Origin: an uncultured Lachnospiraceae bacterium
GTDB lineage: Bacteria > Bacillota > Clostridia > Lachnospirales > Lachnospiraceae
Assembly: GCA_947632555.1 (NCBI GenBank)
Contig: CANRPU010000001.1
Location: 162,280 to 226,279 of the forward strand
Direction of reading: 5' to 3'
Length of the DNA: 64,000 bases
Part shown: positions 45,440 through 54,827 of the stretch, piece after piece
How the letters are laid out: each line of letters begins with the position of its first letter
How positions within the stretch are numbered: position 1 is the first letter of the stretch
Made by a program: the position numbers and the translations under genes
Notes under the pieces: generated by a model
Databases searched by the model: none
The model's input: only the letters and a program-made list of their open reading frames with translations
Told to the model about the DNA's origin: nothing

Positions 45440-46288
45440 TCAGCGAAAACATAAAAAATAGACAAACACCAGAGCCCCCAGTACGATCCGGTACCAGCCG
45501 AAAATTTTAAAATCATGCTTCTTAATATACGAAAGCAGAAATTTGATCACCACCGCCGATACCAAAAACGCGGCCGCCATTCCCGCCGCCAGCGCCGCCA
45601 GTTCCGTACCCGAAAAATCCAGGCCGAATTTCACAAGCTTTAAGAGGCTGGCGCCGAACATCACCGGGATCGCCAGAAAAAACGTAAATTCCGCCGCGAC
45701 GGGGCGGGCGATGCCGATCAAAAGAGCACCCACGATCGTGGCGCCGGAACGGGAAGTCCCGGGGAAAACCGCGGCCAGCAGCTGAAAAGCTCCGATAAAA
45801 AGCGCGGCCTGAAAACTCAGTTCCGACAGGTTTGTCACTTTTGGCGTTCTTTTCTTGTTCCAGTTTTCCACTACCAGAAAAGCCACGCCGAACAGGATCA
45901 GGGCAGCCGCCACCACATACCAGTGATAAAACAGCGCATCCAGCGCGTCATCAAACAGAATGCCGATCACCGCCGCCGGGATGCAGGATACGAGGATCTT
46001 GAACCACAAGGTCATCACATCCGGTTTGATATACGCCAGAGGGCCGCTTTCCCTGTATCCGCTGCCTCGCCCGCAAAAGGGCCAGATCCGTTTGAAAAAC
46101 AGTACCACCACCGCCAGAATGGCGCCCAGCTGGATCACCACCTCAAACATTTCAAAAAAGTTTTCGGACACGTTTTCAAAATGCACAAACTCTTCCAGTA
46201 AGATCAGATGGCCCGTGCTGCTGATGGGAAGCCATTCCGTTATGCCCTCCACAATACCAAACAGCACCGCCTTTAAGATATCCCACAT
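45440..46288 (-). CDS. uppP: Undecaprenyl-diphosphatase (UppP/BacA)
   Basis: A 282-residue integral membrane enzyme that recycles undecaprenyl pyrophosphate for cell-wall synthesis; overexpression gives bacitracin resistance in other species. The conserved blocks EGITEWLPISSTGHLILLEEFV (about 14-35) and FPGTSRSGATIVGALLIG (about 173-190) contain the catalytic Glu/Ser and Arg/Ser residues. About eight transmembrane helices are visible. It follows the patatin gene by 20 bp. Confidence 0.95.
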   Translation of the reverse strand: MWDILKAVLFGIVEGITEWLPISSTGHLILLEEFVHFENVSENFFEMFEVVIQLGAILAVVVLFFKRIWPFCGRGSGYRESGPLAYIKPDVMTLWFKILVSCIPAAVIGILFDDALDALFYHWYVVAAALILFGVAFLVVENWNKKRTPKVTNLSELSFQAALFIGAFQLLAAVFPGTSRSGATIVGALLIGIARPVAAEFTFFLAIPVMFGASLLKLVKFGLDFSGTELAALAAGMAAAFLVSAVVIKFLLSYIKKHDFKIFGWYRIVLGALVFVYFLCFR

Positions 46289-46308
46289 AAAAACCTCTTT
46301 CCGCCCGG

Positions 46309-47157
46309 TTATGATTCCAGATAATTCTGCAGGAGCGGAAAATGATCTTCCGCGTCCCGGTATCCTTCTTCATAGAGGGCCTTTAATTTTGCCGCGTCTT
46401 TCTCAATCCTGCCTACATTGCCGGCCTTCTTGGGACGAAGCACAAACGCCTGTCCGTTTTCCTGCTGTTGTTCCAGATAAGCGAGCGTGTTATTGTAGGC
46501 GATATGACGTCCCGCCATCAGTTCATAGACTTTGGGATAACGCGGATAACGAAGCCGGAGCAGTCCCAGATGGGAAGCGGGTTTCCGCACATATCCTTCT
46601 TCCTTCGTCAGAATGACCACATTCTTTTTATTGCCGTCCAGAATGGATTTACAGATGGGAATGGCATCCGACAGGCCGCCGTCCAGATAAAGTTTTCCGT
46701 TGTATTTTACATTGCGGGAAACCAGCGGCAGCGAAGCGGAAGCCCTGACCGCGTCGATATCGGCTTTCATATCCCGGATCCTCAGATATTCCGGCTTGCC
46801 GGTCACGATATTGGTCACCACCGCGTACGCTTTTCCCTCATATCTGTTGAACGCCTCGTAGTCATAAGGGTCCAGATATTCCGGTATGAGATGATACGCC
46901 ATATCCACATTGAACAGATCACCCGTGGTCAGCAGACTTTCCACGCTGCAGTATTTTCTGGTATCCAGATAATCCACGCATACCGCCATGGCTCTGCCCC
47001 TCTGCCTGGAAAGATAACTGCACATATGGCAGGCTCCTGCCGACACGCCGTACACACTTGAAAATTCCAATCCCTTATCCAGAAAGCAGTCCAGCACTCC
47101 CGCCGTATAAAGCCCCTTCATGCCGCCGCCTTCCAAAACCAGTCCTGCCTGATACAT
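46309..47157 (-). CDS. Patatin-like phospholipase
   Basis: A 282-residue lipid acyl hydrolase of the patatin/RssA type. The oxyanion hole is LEGGGMKGLYTAG (about 8-20), the nucleophile S39 lies in GVSAG, and the catalytic Asp in DGGLSDAIP. The substrate is unknown, membrane phospholipid or lysophospholipid being usual. The start at 47157 has AAAGGA 8 nt upstream; two upstream in-frame starts would put the conserved N-terminus 25 residues in. Probably co-transcribed with uppP. Confidence 0.9.
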   Translation of the reverse strand: MYQAGLVLEGGGMKGLYTAGVLDCFLDKGLEFSSVYGVSAGACHMCSYLSRQRGRAMAVCVDYLDTRKYCSVESLLTTGDLFNVDMAYHLIPEYLDPYDYEAFNRYEGKAYAVVTNIVTGKPEYLRIRDMKADIDAVRASASLPLVSRNVKYNGKLYLDGGLSDAIPICKSILDGNKKNVVILTKEEGYVRKPASHLGLLRLRYPRYPKVYELMAGRHIAYNNTLAYLEQQQENGQAFVLRPKKAGNVGRIEKDAAKLKALYEEGYRDAEDHFPLLQNYLES

Positions 47158-47231
47158 TTTCACCATTCCTTTTCCTGTTATATCTATGCCGTTTCCGGCT
47201 GTTTTACTCCCATTCCCCGATTTCCGGCATC

Positions 47232-48422
47232 TCACATACTGTATTCCTCTTTTACAAATTTCCGCAGAGCGGGCAGAGAACGTTTCACTTTTTCGGTATC
47301 AATACAGTAGGCCATCCTGAAATAACCGGGACATCCGAAAGTATCTCCCGGCACCAGCACCAGATCATAGCGCAGGGCTTTCTGGCAGAAGGCCTTGGCG
47401 TCCTCCTCCGGCGCCTTGGGGAAGATATAGAAGGTGCCCCCCGGTTTTACGCAGGTAAATCCCAGCTCCGTCAGCTCTTTGTAAAGAATGTCCCTGTTGA
47501 TTTCATATACGGACAGATCCGCTGTTTTCCCCTGTACCTCAGCTACCGTCAGCTGGATCAGGGAAGGCGGGCAGTTATGCCCAATGCCGCGGGAAATCTG
47601 GCCGCACATCTGTATCATGTCCACGGCATCCCCGCACGCGGGATTTACGGCCACATACCCAATCCTTTCTCCCGGAAGGGATAGGGACTTGGAATAGCTG
47701 TAACACAGGATCGTATTGTCGTAAAAAGAAGATACCCAGGGAGAATCCACCCCCGTGAAGACGATCTCCCGATAGGGCTCGTCGGAGATCAGATAAATAA
47801 TATGCCCGTACTCCTCGGATCTTCGCTTCAGCACGTCCGCCAGCTTCCTCAGAGTATCCGCCGAATAGACCACCCCGGAGGGATTGTTGGGCGTATTGAT
47901 CAGCACCGCCATGGTCTTAGGGGACAGCATCCGTTCAAAAGCCTCAAAATGGATCTGAAAACTCTCCGTGTCAGGAGGCACTACCTTCAGCACAGCGCCG
48001 CTCAGATCCACGTAGGGATGATATTCCGGGAAGAAAGGCGCGAAAGTCAGGATCTCATCTCCCGGCTCCGCCACCAGCCGGAACGCGTGCGCCAGTGCGC
48101 CTGCCGCGCCGCTGGCCATAAAAATATGCTCCATCCCGTAAGGCAGTCCTGTACGTTCTTTCAGATAGTCCGCTATCGCTTTCCTGACAGAGGGGATCCC
48201 CAGACTGGGACTGTAGCCATGCAGCGTCATAGGATCTTCCTCCCGCAGCATACGCACCATCGCATCCGTCACTTCCCGGGGCGTGGGCACGGAAGGATTT
48301 CCCAGACTGTAATCAAACACGTTTTCATATCCGATCTCGGCTCCTCTTGCCGTGGCGAACTCCGAAAGCTGCCTGATAACGGATTTTGCCGACAGCATAT
48401 CTTTATATTTCTGCACCAGCAT
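47232..48422 (-). CDS. PLP-dependent class I/II aminotransferase
   Basis: A 396-residue fold-type I aminotransferase. Visible motifs are YSLGNPSVPTP, ASGAAGALAHAF (phosphate binding), NTPNNPSGVVYS, YLISDEPYREIVF and the PLP-lysine region ILCYSYSKSLSLPGERIGYVA. The substrate cannot be fixed; it resembles aspartate/aromatic-type enzymes. AGGAGG lies 9 nt from the ATG at 48422, which overrules a TTG eighteen bases upstream. The glpK stop is 22 bp upstream. Confidence 0.88.
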   Translation of the reverse strand: MLVQKYKDMLSAKSVIRQLSEFATARGAEIGYENVFDYSLGNPSVPTPREVTDAMVRMLREEDPMTLHGYSPSLGIPSVRKAIADYLKERTGLPYGMEHIFMASGAAGALAHAFRLVAEPGDEILTFAPFFPEYHPYVDLSGAVLKVVPPDTESFQIHFEAFERMLSPKTMAVLINTPNNPSGVVYSADTLRKLADVLKRRSEEYGHIIYLISDEPYREIVFTGVDSPWVSSFYDNTILCYSYSKSLSLPGERIGYVAVNPACGDAVDMIQMCGQISRGIGHNCPPSLIQLTVAEVQGKTADLSVYEINRDILYKELTELGFTCVKPGGTFYIFPKAPEEDAKAFCQKALRYDLVLVPGDTFGCPGYFRMAYCIDTEKVKRSLPALRKFVKEEYSM

Positions 48423-48443
48423 CGCGCGCTCCTCCTTCAACCT

Positions 48444-49931
48444 CTATTCTTCTGCCCATATTAAAGCACATTTCACCGCTTTTTTCCAGCCCTTTAACAG
48501 ACTCTCCCTTTTTTCCTTTTCCATGGCCGGCAGAAATACGCTGCCCAGCTGCCAGTTCTCCCGGATTTCCTTCAGGTCCTTCCAATATCCCACGGCCAGT
48601 CCCGCCAGACAGGCGGCGCCCAGGGCGGTGGTTTCGATGCATTCCGGCCTCCTGACCTCCGCGCCCAGGATATCGGACTGGAACTGCATTAGGAAATTAT
48701 TGGCGCTGGCGCCTCCGTCCACCTTCAGACTTTTGAGCTTCACGCCGGCATCCTGTTCCATGGCCGCCAGTACGTCTGCCGTCTGAAAAGCGATGGATTC
48801 CAGCGCGGCCCTGATAAAATGCTCCCTGGAGCACCCTCTGGTCAGTCCCACAACGGTTCCCCGCGCGTAAGGATTCCAGTAAGGCGCCCCCAGGCCGGCA
48901 AACGCGGGCACCACATAGACACCGCCCGTATCCTCCACAGCCGCCGCGTACGCCTCCGACTGCGCCGCGCTGCGGATCATCTGCATACCGTCCCGCAGCC
49001 ACTGCACGGCCGCCCCGGCCACGAAAACGCTGCCCTCCAGGGCGTATCCGGGCCTCTCGCCGGTACCTGCCGCAATGGTGGTCAGCAGGCCGTTTTGAGA
49101 AACGATGGCCTTATTTCCCGTATGCATAAGGAGAAAGCAGCCGGTCCCGTAAGTATTTTTCACCTCGCCGGCCTCAAAACAGCACTGTCCGAACAGCGCC
49201 GCCTGCTGGTCCCCCGCGGCCCCCGATATGGCAATCCTGCCGCCCAGGGCCTCCGTATCCCCGTATACGCAGCTGGACGGCCGCACCTTCGGCAGCATAC
49301 TTTCCGGTATGTTAAAGTATTTCAGGATCTCCTCGTCCCACTGCAGGGTATGGATATTAAACAGCATGGTACGGGACGCGTTGGTGTAGTCCGTCACATG
49401 AATCTTTCCCTTTGTCAGATTCCAGATCAGCCAGGTGTCCACCGTACCGAAAAGCAGTTCCCCCGCCTCGGCCCTTTTCCTTGCTCCGTCCACATGCTCC
49501 AGGATCCACGCGATCTTGGAAGCGCTGAAATAGGCATCCGGTATTAACCCCGTCTTTTCTCTGATCACTTGGTCAAATCCATCCGCCGTCAGCCTGTCAA
49601 TGGCTTCTGCCGTTCTGCGGCACTGCCATACAATGGCATTGTATACCGGTTCTCCTGTCCTCTTGTCCCACACTATGACGGTTTCTCTCTGATTGGTGAT
49701 CCCAATGCCGCTTATCTGCTCCGGCCCTGCCCCGATCTTCGCCATGGCCTCAATGGCTACGGCCAGCTGGGAAGACCAGATCTCCATGGGGTCGTGCTCC
49801 ACCCAGCCCGGCTTCGGATAAATCTGCCCAAATTCCTTCTGCGCGGTGGAGCGGAGCTTCCCCTGCCGGTCAAACAAAATGCAGCGCGCGCTGGTGGTCC
49901 CCTCATCCAATGACATTATATATTTTTCCAT
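48444..49931 (-). CDS. glpK: Glycerol kinase
   Basis: A 495-residue FGGY-family kinase phosphorylating glycerol to glycerol 3-phosphate. It opens [21 protein letters not shown] and contains [14 protein letters not shown], the substrate motif around [14 protein letters not shown], and the C-terminal [18 protein letters not shown]. Length and motifs are normal. No glycerol facilitator (glpF) or glycerol-3-phosphate dehydrogenase is adjacent, so it is not in a classical glp operon. GAGAGGAG precedes the ATG. Confidence 0.95.
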   Translation of the reverse strand: MEKYIMSLDEGTTSARCILFDRQGKLRSTAQKEFGQIYPKPGWVEHDPMEIWSSQLAVAIEAMAKIGAGPEQISGIGITNQRETVIVWDKRTGEPVYNAIVWQCRRTAEAIDRLTADGFDQVIREKTGLIPDAYFSASKIAWILEHVDGARKRAEAGELLFGTVDTWLIWNLTKGKIHVTDYTNASRTMLFNIHTLQWDEEILKYFNIPESMLPKVRPSSCVYGDTEALGGRIAISGAAGDQQAALFGQCCFEAGEVKNTYGTGCFLLMHTGNKAIVSQNGLLTTIAAGTGERPGYALEGSVFVAGAAVQWLRDGMQMIRSAAQSEAYAAAVEDTGGVYVVPAFAGLGAPYWNPYARGTVVGLTRGCSREHFIRAALESIAFQTADVLAAMEQDAGVKLKSLKVDGGASANNFLMQFQSDILGAEVRRPECIETTALGAACLAGLAVGYWKDLKEIRENWQLGSVFLPAMEKEKRESLLKGWKKAVKCALIWAEE

Positions 49932-49953
49932 TTCCGGCTCCTCTCCCTTTTAT

Positions 49954-49982
49954 AAAAAACCTGGCAGGGGTTTCCTGCCAGG
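49954..49982 (-). terminator. Terminator of the polysaccharide deacetylase gene
   Basis: CCTGGCAGG, loop of 5, CCTGCCAGG, then TTTTTT on the minus strand, right after the deacetylase stop and ahead of glpK. Confidence 0.9.
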
Positions 49983-49987
49983 CCGTC

Positions 49988-50785
49988 TTACCATCTTACA
50001 AGGGTCCCGCCCCTGACCTCGATCACATCTTCTCCCACCTTCAGCCACGCGGAAGCCGCGGAAGGATTGTAGACAAAATCTCCCGCCGCGCCAAACTGCA
50101 GATTCCTGCATACCTGCATATAATCCACGATTTCGATATTGGAAGCGTACCAGATATCCTCCCTGCCGTGCATAAACGCGCAGAAGTCCTCTATCAGGTC
50201 CCAGTTGTGATCTCTTTCAAAGTCACTGCTGTGTCCCCACACATAAAGACATTTCAAATACTGCGGCTTATGAAATTCCGCGAATTCGCGGGCATATTTC
50301 ATGAGATTGTAATTGTGATGACAGGTGCCGTTCCAGGCCAGAGGATCCTCCGGCAGTTCCAAACTCCCTGACTCAAAGCAGGCGGTCCTGGCATAGGCCA
50401 CTCCCAGAGTTCCAAATAATTTCTTAATATCGTCACTGTAGGAGCCATTGGGATACGCGTGTCCCCGAACAGGATATCCCACCAGGCTTTCCAGCCCCTT
50501 TCTGTCCTCCAGCAGTTCCTCCGCCACCATGCTCAACGGGCATCTGGCAATCGTGGGATGGCTCATGGTGTGGGTAGCCACCTCATGCCCCGCGTAGAGC
50601 TCCTTGATCTTTTCCCTGTCGATCCTTTCCGGTCTGTCCATCATACCGTAATTTAAGTTGAATGTTCCCTTGATGCCGTTCTGGTTAAAGATCTTCAGCA
50701 GTCTTTCATCCGGCAGCTTGCCGTCATCATAGCTCATGGTGAGCACTTTTGACTTTCCGCCCGGAAAACAATAATATATCTGCAA
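49988..50785 (-). CDS. Polysaccharide deacetylase (NodB/CE4) family protein
   Basis: A 265-residue protein with NodB-homology motifs: MSYDDGK (catalytic Asp pair), HTMSHPTIA (metal-binding His pair) and GHAYPNGSYSDD. No signal peptide is seen, so it may act in the cytoplasm or be exported non-classically. The C-terminal about 60 residues form a separate beta-rich segment ending GGTLVRW. The substrate (peptidoglycan, chitooligosaccharide or other N-acetyl sugar) is unknown. Monocistronic by terminator. Confidence 0.82.
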   Translation of the reverse strand: MQIYYCFPGGKSKVLTMSYDDGKLPDERLLKIFNQNGIKGTFNLNYGMMDRPERIDREKIKELYAGHEVATHTMSHPTIARCPLSMVAEELLEDRKGLESLVGYPVRGHAYPNGSYSDDIKKLFGTLGVAYARTACFESGSLELPEDPLAWNGTCHHNYNLMKYAREFAEFHKPQYLKCLYVWGHSSDFERDHNWDLIEDFCAFMHGREDIWYASNIEIVDYMQVCRNLQFGAAGDFVYNPSAASAWLKVGEDVIEVRGGTLVRW

Positions 50786-50854
50786 AGGTATCGCCCCTTT
50801 CTTTTCTTTTTCTATAACATCATAGTATATTTGTCCGTCAAATACAAGTATCTT

Positions 50855-51436
50855 TCAGACAATCCCCCGGATAAAGATCTCAATGCCGATGAGGATCAGA
50901 ATGACGCCGCCGAACATCTGCGCCTTATTGGAGAGCCGGGTCCCGAACCGCTTCCCGATGACCAGCCCGGCCATGCAGATCACAAAGGTTACCGCCGCGA
51001 TGATAAACGCGGCGGCAAAGGCCATAAGCCACCCATACGACGCGATCGTAAATCCCACGGACAAAGCGTCAATGGAAGTGGCAACCCCCTGCAGCAGCAG
51101 TACGCCCGCCGTCAGCCCCCGCTTCTCTTCCGCCGCGGCGCCGCGGACTCCCTCCGCCAGCATTCTTCCCCCGATATAAACCAGAAGCAGCAGTGCGATC
51201 CAGGGAATGAATTTTTCAAAAGCCTCCAGACAGCGCACAATGGTGTGCACACAGAGCCAGCCCACCACAGGCATGGCGAACTGAAATCCTGCGAACACAC
51301 CGGCGATCCCGCACATCCTGCCTTTTTTCATTTCCGGCTCGTTTAACCCGTCCGCCATGGATACGGAAAAGGCGTCCATGGCAAGCCCAACGCCCAGCAG
51401 AATACTGTTCAGGATAAACAGAAACTCCTCTTCCAT
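50855..51436 (-). CDS. mntP: MntP manganese efflux pump
   Basis: A 193-residue membrane protein with six helices in two repeats. The MntP motif is in GVGLAMDAFSVSMADG (about 14-29) and is repeated as VATSIDALSVGFT in the second half; the paired Asp residues bind Mn2+. It exports manganese. The start at 51436 (MEEEFLFILNSIL) has AAGGTG upstream; an open frame further 5' lacks homology. The leader is only about 20 nt from the predicted start site, so the manganese riboswitch often found before mntP genes is not in this transcript. Confidence 0.92.
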   Translation of the reverse strand: MEEEFLFILNSILLGVGLAMDAFSVSMADGLNEPEMKKGRMCGIAGVFAGFQFAMPVVGWLCVHTIVRCLEAFEKFIPWIALLLLVYIGGRMLAEGVRGAAAEEKRGLTAGVLLLQGVATSIDALSVGFTIASYGWLMAFAAAFIIAAVTFVICMAGLVIGKRFGTRLSNKAQMFGGVILILIGIEIFIRGIV

Positions 51437-51463
51437 ACACACCTTACTCCTTCCGTTTTTTTT

Positions 51464-51469
51464 ATTATA
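51464..51469 (-). promoter_or_regulatory. Extended -10 promoter of mntP
   Basis: TGC-TATAAT on the minus strand, 27 bp upstream of the ATG, with TTCCTG 17 bp further upstream as a poor -35. Confidence 0.6.
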
Positions 51470-51512
51470 GCACATTACAGTCAGAGCAGGAAGAACGGAA
51501 TGATACGCTTTC

Positions 51513-51605
51513 AAAAAATTTCCGCGGGATGATCGTGGACCCATAAGCGCGGGAATCGTTTCCGCACCATAACGCCCCCTAACGTGCGGGATCCCTCTCT
51601 TTTTT
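51513..51605. ncRNA. Structured element in the mntP-hflK spacer, possible small RNA
   Basis: Two adjacent hairpins occupy this gene-free spacer. Hairpin A (51522-51552) has arms CCGCG/CGCGG plus an inner ATG/CAT pairing and is followed on the minus strand by TTTTTT (51513-51518). Hairpin B (51551-51595) has GGG(A)ATC/GATCCC and CCGCAC/GTGCGG, a 16-nt loop containing CGCCCCCT, and is followed on the plus strand by TCTCTTTTTT. Each is a good intrinsic terminator in one direction. No open frame or clear promoter is seen, so an RNA gene is possible but unproven. Confidence 0.4.
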
Positions 51606-51639
51606 AGAAAAGTTTTAGAGAATAGTGCGTTTCTTTTTA

Positions 51640-51668
51640 TTGTGGGAACCGCTAAAATGGGGTAATAT
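51640..51668 (+). promoter_or_regulatory. Promoter of hflK-hflC
   Basis: TTGTGG (51640-51645), a 17-bp spacer, TAATAT (51663-51668), about 40 bp upstream of the hflK ATG. Confidence 0.7.
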
Positions 51669-51709
51669 AAGAGAAATAAAAATTGTGCGAAAGCACCGGA
51701 GGCGAACTT

Positions 51710-52768
51710 ATGATAAAAACTTCTTTCCGCAACAGGCGCAACGGATTTGAAACCGTAGGGCCGGACGGCAGCCCCGTTTCCAATGTCCCCATGGGCAAGA
51801 TCATCCTTGGAGTGGTGGTTGTACTGGCCGTACTGATACTGGCCTTTAACTCCACCTATCAGATCGGGGAACAGGAGCAGGCCGTACTCATTACTTTCGG
51901 ACAGGCTTCTTCCGTTACGGACCCCGGCCTGCATTTTAAGATCCCTTTCATCCAGCAGGTCAGAAAAGTCAATACTACCATTCAGGGCTTTTCCATCGGC
52001 TACGATCAGGAAACCAACGCTTCCAACGAAGACGAGTCCCTGATGATCACTTCGGACTACAACTTTGTCAATGTGGATTTCTTTGTGGAATACCGCTTTT
52101 CCGATCCGGTCAAGGCCGTATTCGCATCCAGTGATCCGGTGGAGATCCTGAAAAATATCAGCATGAGCTGCATCCGCAATGTGATCGGCAGTTATCCGGT
52201 GGACGATGTGCTGACTACCGGCAAGAACGAGATCCAGGCGGCCATCAAGGAAAGCATCCTGTTAAAACTGGAGGAACAGGATCTGGGGATCCAGCTGGTA
52301 AACATTACCATACAGGATTCCGAACCGCCCACCCAGGAAGTCATGGCAGCCTTCAAAGCCGTGGAAACCGCAAAGCAGGGCAAGGAAACCGCGATCAACA
52401 ACGCCAATAAATACCGCAATGAGCAGATCCCTCTGGCGGAAGCCCGGGCCGATGCCATCATTCAGGACGCGGAGGCGGAAAAAGCCGCGCGTATCAACGA
52501 GGCCACGGCGCAGGTAGCCCGTTTCAACTCCATGTATGAGGAGTATATCAAGAATCCCGAGGTGACCAGGGAGCGGATGTTCTACGAAGCCATGGAAGAG
52601 ATCCTTCCCGACTTAAAAGTGATAATCGAAAGCCCCGGCGGCAATGTCCAGACTTTCTATCCTCTGGAGTCCTTCGCGGACTTTAGCGTACCCGGCAGTC
52701 AGAACGGAACCGGTTCCCAGAGCAGCGATACCGGCTCTCAGAGCGGCGCCGGCGATACGGAACAGTAG
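51710..52768 (+). CDS. hflK: HflK-like SPFH membrane protein
   Basis: A 352-residue protein with one N-terminal transmembrane helix (about 29-50) followed by an SPFH/band-7 domain (about 55-240; GEQEQAVLITFGQASSVTDPGLHFKIPF). A coiled coil rich in Ala/Glu (about 205-275; AEARADAIIQDAEAEKAARINEATAQ) follows, with a low-complexity Gly/Ser tail. With HflC it forms a cage that regulates membrane protein turnover by FtsH in other bacteria. The ATG at 51710 has GGAGG 7 nt upstream. hflC follows after 45 bp. No ftsH is adjacent. Confidence 0.88.
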   Translation: MIKTSFRNRRNGFETVGPDGSPVSNVPMGKIILGVVVVLAVLILAFNSTYQIGEQEQAVLITFGQASSVTDPGLHFKIPFIQQVRKVNTTIQGFSIGYDQETNASNEDESLMITSDYNFVNVDFFVEYRFSDPVKAVFASSDPVEILKNISMSCIRNVIGSYPVDDVLTTGKNEIQAAIKESILLKLEEQDLGIQLVNITIQDSEPPTQEVMAAFKAVETAKQGKETAINNANKYRNEQIPLAEARADAIIQDAEAEKAARINEATAQVARFNSMYEEYIKNPEVTRERMFYEAMEEILPDLKVIIESPGGNVQTFYPLESFADFSVPGSQNGTGSQSSDTGSQSGAGDTEQ

Positions 52769-52813
52769 TCACGGGGAAAACATGTAAACACAGAAAGGCA
52801 AGGTTATTCCTAT

Positions 52814-53677
52814 ATGAAAACAGCGAAAAAAATCATACTGGCCGCGGCGATACTGCTTTTGCTCATCATCGGAAGCTCCAGCATCGTCATCACGCAGGAA
52901 AATGAATACACTCTCATCAGACAGTTCGGCAAAGTGGACCATGTGGTGTCGGAAGCGGGCATCAGTTTCCGGATCCCCTTTATCCAGACCGTGGATAAGC
53001 TTCCCAAGCAGACGCTCTTATATGATCTGCCTGCCTCCGACGTTATTACCGGTGACAAGAAGACCATGATCACGGACAGCTATATCCTGTGGCATATCAC
53101 CGATCCTCTGAAATTTGCCCAGACCTTAAACTGCTCCGTATCCAATGCCGAAAACCGTCTGGATACCATCGTCTATAACGCCACCAAGAACATTATCAGC
53201 AGCATGAGCCAGGAGGACGTGATCAGCGGACGGGACGGAGAACTCTCCGCCGCCGTTATGAACAGCATCGGCACCTCGCTGGGACAATACGGTATTGAAC
53301 TTCTGGCTTTTGAAACCAAGCACCTGGATCTGCCCGGAGATAACAAGACCGCTGTCTATGAGCGTATGATCTCCGAGCGTGACAACATCGCGGCCACCTA
53401 TACCGCGGAAGGCAATTCCGAAGCCCAGATGATCCGCAACACCACAGACAGGGAAGTGACCGTCATGATCTCCGAAGCGGAGAAGCAGGCGGAGATCCTC
53501 CGCGCGGAAGGCGAAGCGGAATACATGCGTATACTTTCCGAAGCCTATTCCGATCCGTCCCGTACCGATTTTTATTCCTTCGTGCGCAGCCTGGACGCGA
53601 TCCAAGTTACCATGACGGGGGACAACAAGACGTTGATCCTTTCTCCCGATTCGCCGCTGGCGCAGATCTTCTACTGA
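52814..53677 (+). CDS. hflC: HflC-like SPFH membrane protein
   Basis: A 287-residue partner of the preceding gene. It has an N-terminal transmembrane helix (about 7-27) and an SPFH domain (ITQENEYTLIRQFGKVDHVVSEAGISFRIPF). A helical segment TDREVTVMISEAEKQAEILRAEGEAEYMRILSEAYS and the typical HflC C-terminal DFYSFVRSLDAIQVTMTGDNKTLILSPDSPL follow. The conserved end makes HflC, rather than another SPFH protein, the best call. The promoter is shared with hflK and a terminator follows 31 bp after the stop. Confidence 0.9.
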   Translation: MKTAKKIILAAAILLLLIIGSSSIVITQENEYTLIRQFGKVDHVVSEAGISFRIPFIQTVDKLPKQTLLYDLPASDVITGDKKTMITDSYILWHITDPLKFAQTLNCSVSNAENRLDTIVYNATKNIISSMSQEDVISGRDGELSAAVMNSIGTSLGQYGIELLAFETKHLDLPGDNKTAVYERMISERDNIAATYTAEGNSEAQMIRNTTDREVTVMISEAEKQAEILRAEGEAEYMRILSEAYSDPSRTDFYSFVRSLDAIQVTMTGDNKTLILSPDSPLAQIFY

Positions 53678-53708
53678 CCTGCCGGCCGCTTGCTAATTTA
53701 CCCCATGG

Positions 53709-53761
53709 AAAAGGGTGCCCCGAAAGCCATCTCTCGATAGCCTTAGGGACACCCTCTTTTG
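53709..53761. terminator. Bidirectional terminator between hflC and the Ca2+/Na+ antiporter
   Basis: GGGTGCCCC...GGGACACCC arms with an inner AAAGCC/GGCTT-type pairing; T-tracts flank both sides (CTCTTTT on plus, CCTTTT on minus). It serves the two convergent genes. Confidence 0.85.
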
Positions 53762-53767
53762 TACGCT

Positions 53768-54718
53768 TTACACGATCAGATACGCCATATAACCCGCCAT
53801 GCAGGCCAGCATGACAATGCCGCCCGCTCTGGTCAGCTTCTTCCTGCGCACGGCGCAGAGGAAAAGCAGGACCACCGCCGCTATGGCGATCATACTGTCC
53901 ACAAAGAACGCCTTGTTGTAAGGCACATCCTTAATCAGCGCGGTGGTGCCGATCACGAACAGGATATTGAAAACATTGCTGCCCACGATATTGCCCACCG
54001 CGATATCCGCTTTCTTTTTGACCGCGGCCGTGGTGGAAGTAATGAGTTCCGGCAGGGAGGTGCCGAACGCCACAATGGTAAGACCGATAAGACGTTCGCT
54101 CATTCCGAAGATGCGGGCCAGTTCCGTAGCCGCGTCCACCGTGATGTTACTGCCTATGATGATGCAGGCGGCGCCTCCCACCAAAAGCAGCAGGAGCACA
54201 AGCGGTCCGCTGTTGACTTTTTCCGCTTCTTCCAGAGAAGCCTGTCCTTTCTTTGCCATCCGCAGCAGATAGAGCAGGTAGAGAATAAAGCAGGCCCATA
54301 AGATCACGCCGTCCAGCCGTGTCACCTCTCCGTCAAAATATCCCAGTCCAAACAGCAGCACCGTTACCGCCAGCAGAAACGGCAGTTCATATTTCAAAGT
54401 GGAGGTCTGCACCGCCACGGAAGTGATCGCCGCCGTGATCCCCAGGATCAGCAGGATGTTCATGATATTGCTTCCCACCACATTGCCGATGGCGATGGAC
54501 GCGCTGTCGTTTTCCGCCGTATTTTTCAGCGCCGCCGAAATACTTACCGCGGCCTCCGGCGCGCTGGTTCCCATGGCCACGATCGTAAGACCGATCACAA
54601 GCTGAGGGATCCCCAGTTTGTCCGCCAGGCTGGAAGCGCCTCCTACAAACCAGTCCGCCCCCTTGATCAGCATTACGAACCCTAAGATCAACAATCCGAT
54701 CTGTATCGCGATTTCCAT
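53768..54718 (-). CDS. Calcium/sodium antiporter (CaCA family, YrbG-like)
   Basis: A 316-residue antiporter with about ten helices in two inverted repeats. The alpha-repeat motifs are GLTIVAMGTSAPEAAVSISAALKN (about 41-64) and GLTIVAFGTSLPELITSTTAAVKKKADIAVGNIVGSNVFNILFV in the second half, carrying the ion-binding Glu, Ser and Asn residues. It exchanges Na+ (or H+) for Ca2+ across the cell membrane. The start at 54718 is chosen for homology and a GGAAAGGA upstream; a longer frame to 54814 is not conserved and covers the promoter. Confidence 0.92.
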   Translation of the reverse strand: MEIAIQIGLLILGFVMLIKGADWFVGGASSLADKLGIPQLVIGLTIVAMGTSAPEAAVSISAALKNTAENDSASIAIGNVVGSNIMNILLILGITAAITSVAVQTSTLKYELPFLLAVTVLLFGLGYFDGEVTRLDGVILWACFILYLLYLLRMAKKGQASLEEAEKVNSGPLVLLLLLVGGAACIIIGSNITVDAATELARIFGMSERLIGLTIVAFGTSLPELITSTTAAVKKKADIAVGNIVGSNVFNILFVIGTTALIKDVPYNKAFFVDSMIAIAAVVLLFLCAVRRKKLTRAGGIVMLACMAGYMAYLIV

Positions 54719-54785
54719 TTTTGTTTCGTTCCTTTCCGTCTTTTTCCTGTGCGTACTTTCAGTATTTCTCATAAAAGGCAGATTT

Positions 54786-54814
54786 ATTTTATCATACTCC
54801 GCAACGGGAAACAA
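54786..54814 (-). promoter_or_regulatory. Promoter of the Ca2+/Na+ antiporter
   Basis: TTGTTT (54809-54814), a 17-bp spacer, TAAAAT (54786-54791) on the minus strand. Confidence 0.65.
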
Positions 54815-54827
54815 GAGCCCGTTACAC

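Noticed and set aside
48444..49931. Classical glycerol (glp) operon
   Set aside because: Only glpK is present; neighbours are an aminotransferase and a deacetylase, with a terminator upstream.
51437..51680. yybP-ykoY manganese riboswitch upstream of mntP
   Set aside because: The conserved core of that riboswitch is not recognisable, and the best mntP promoter lies downstream of the structured element, so the element would not be in the mRNA.
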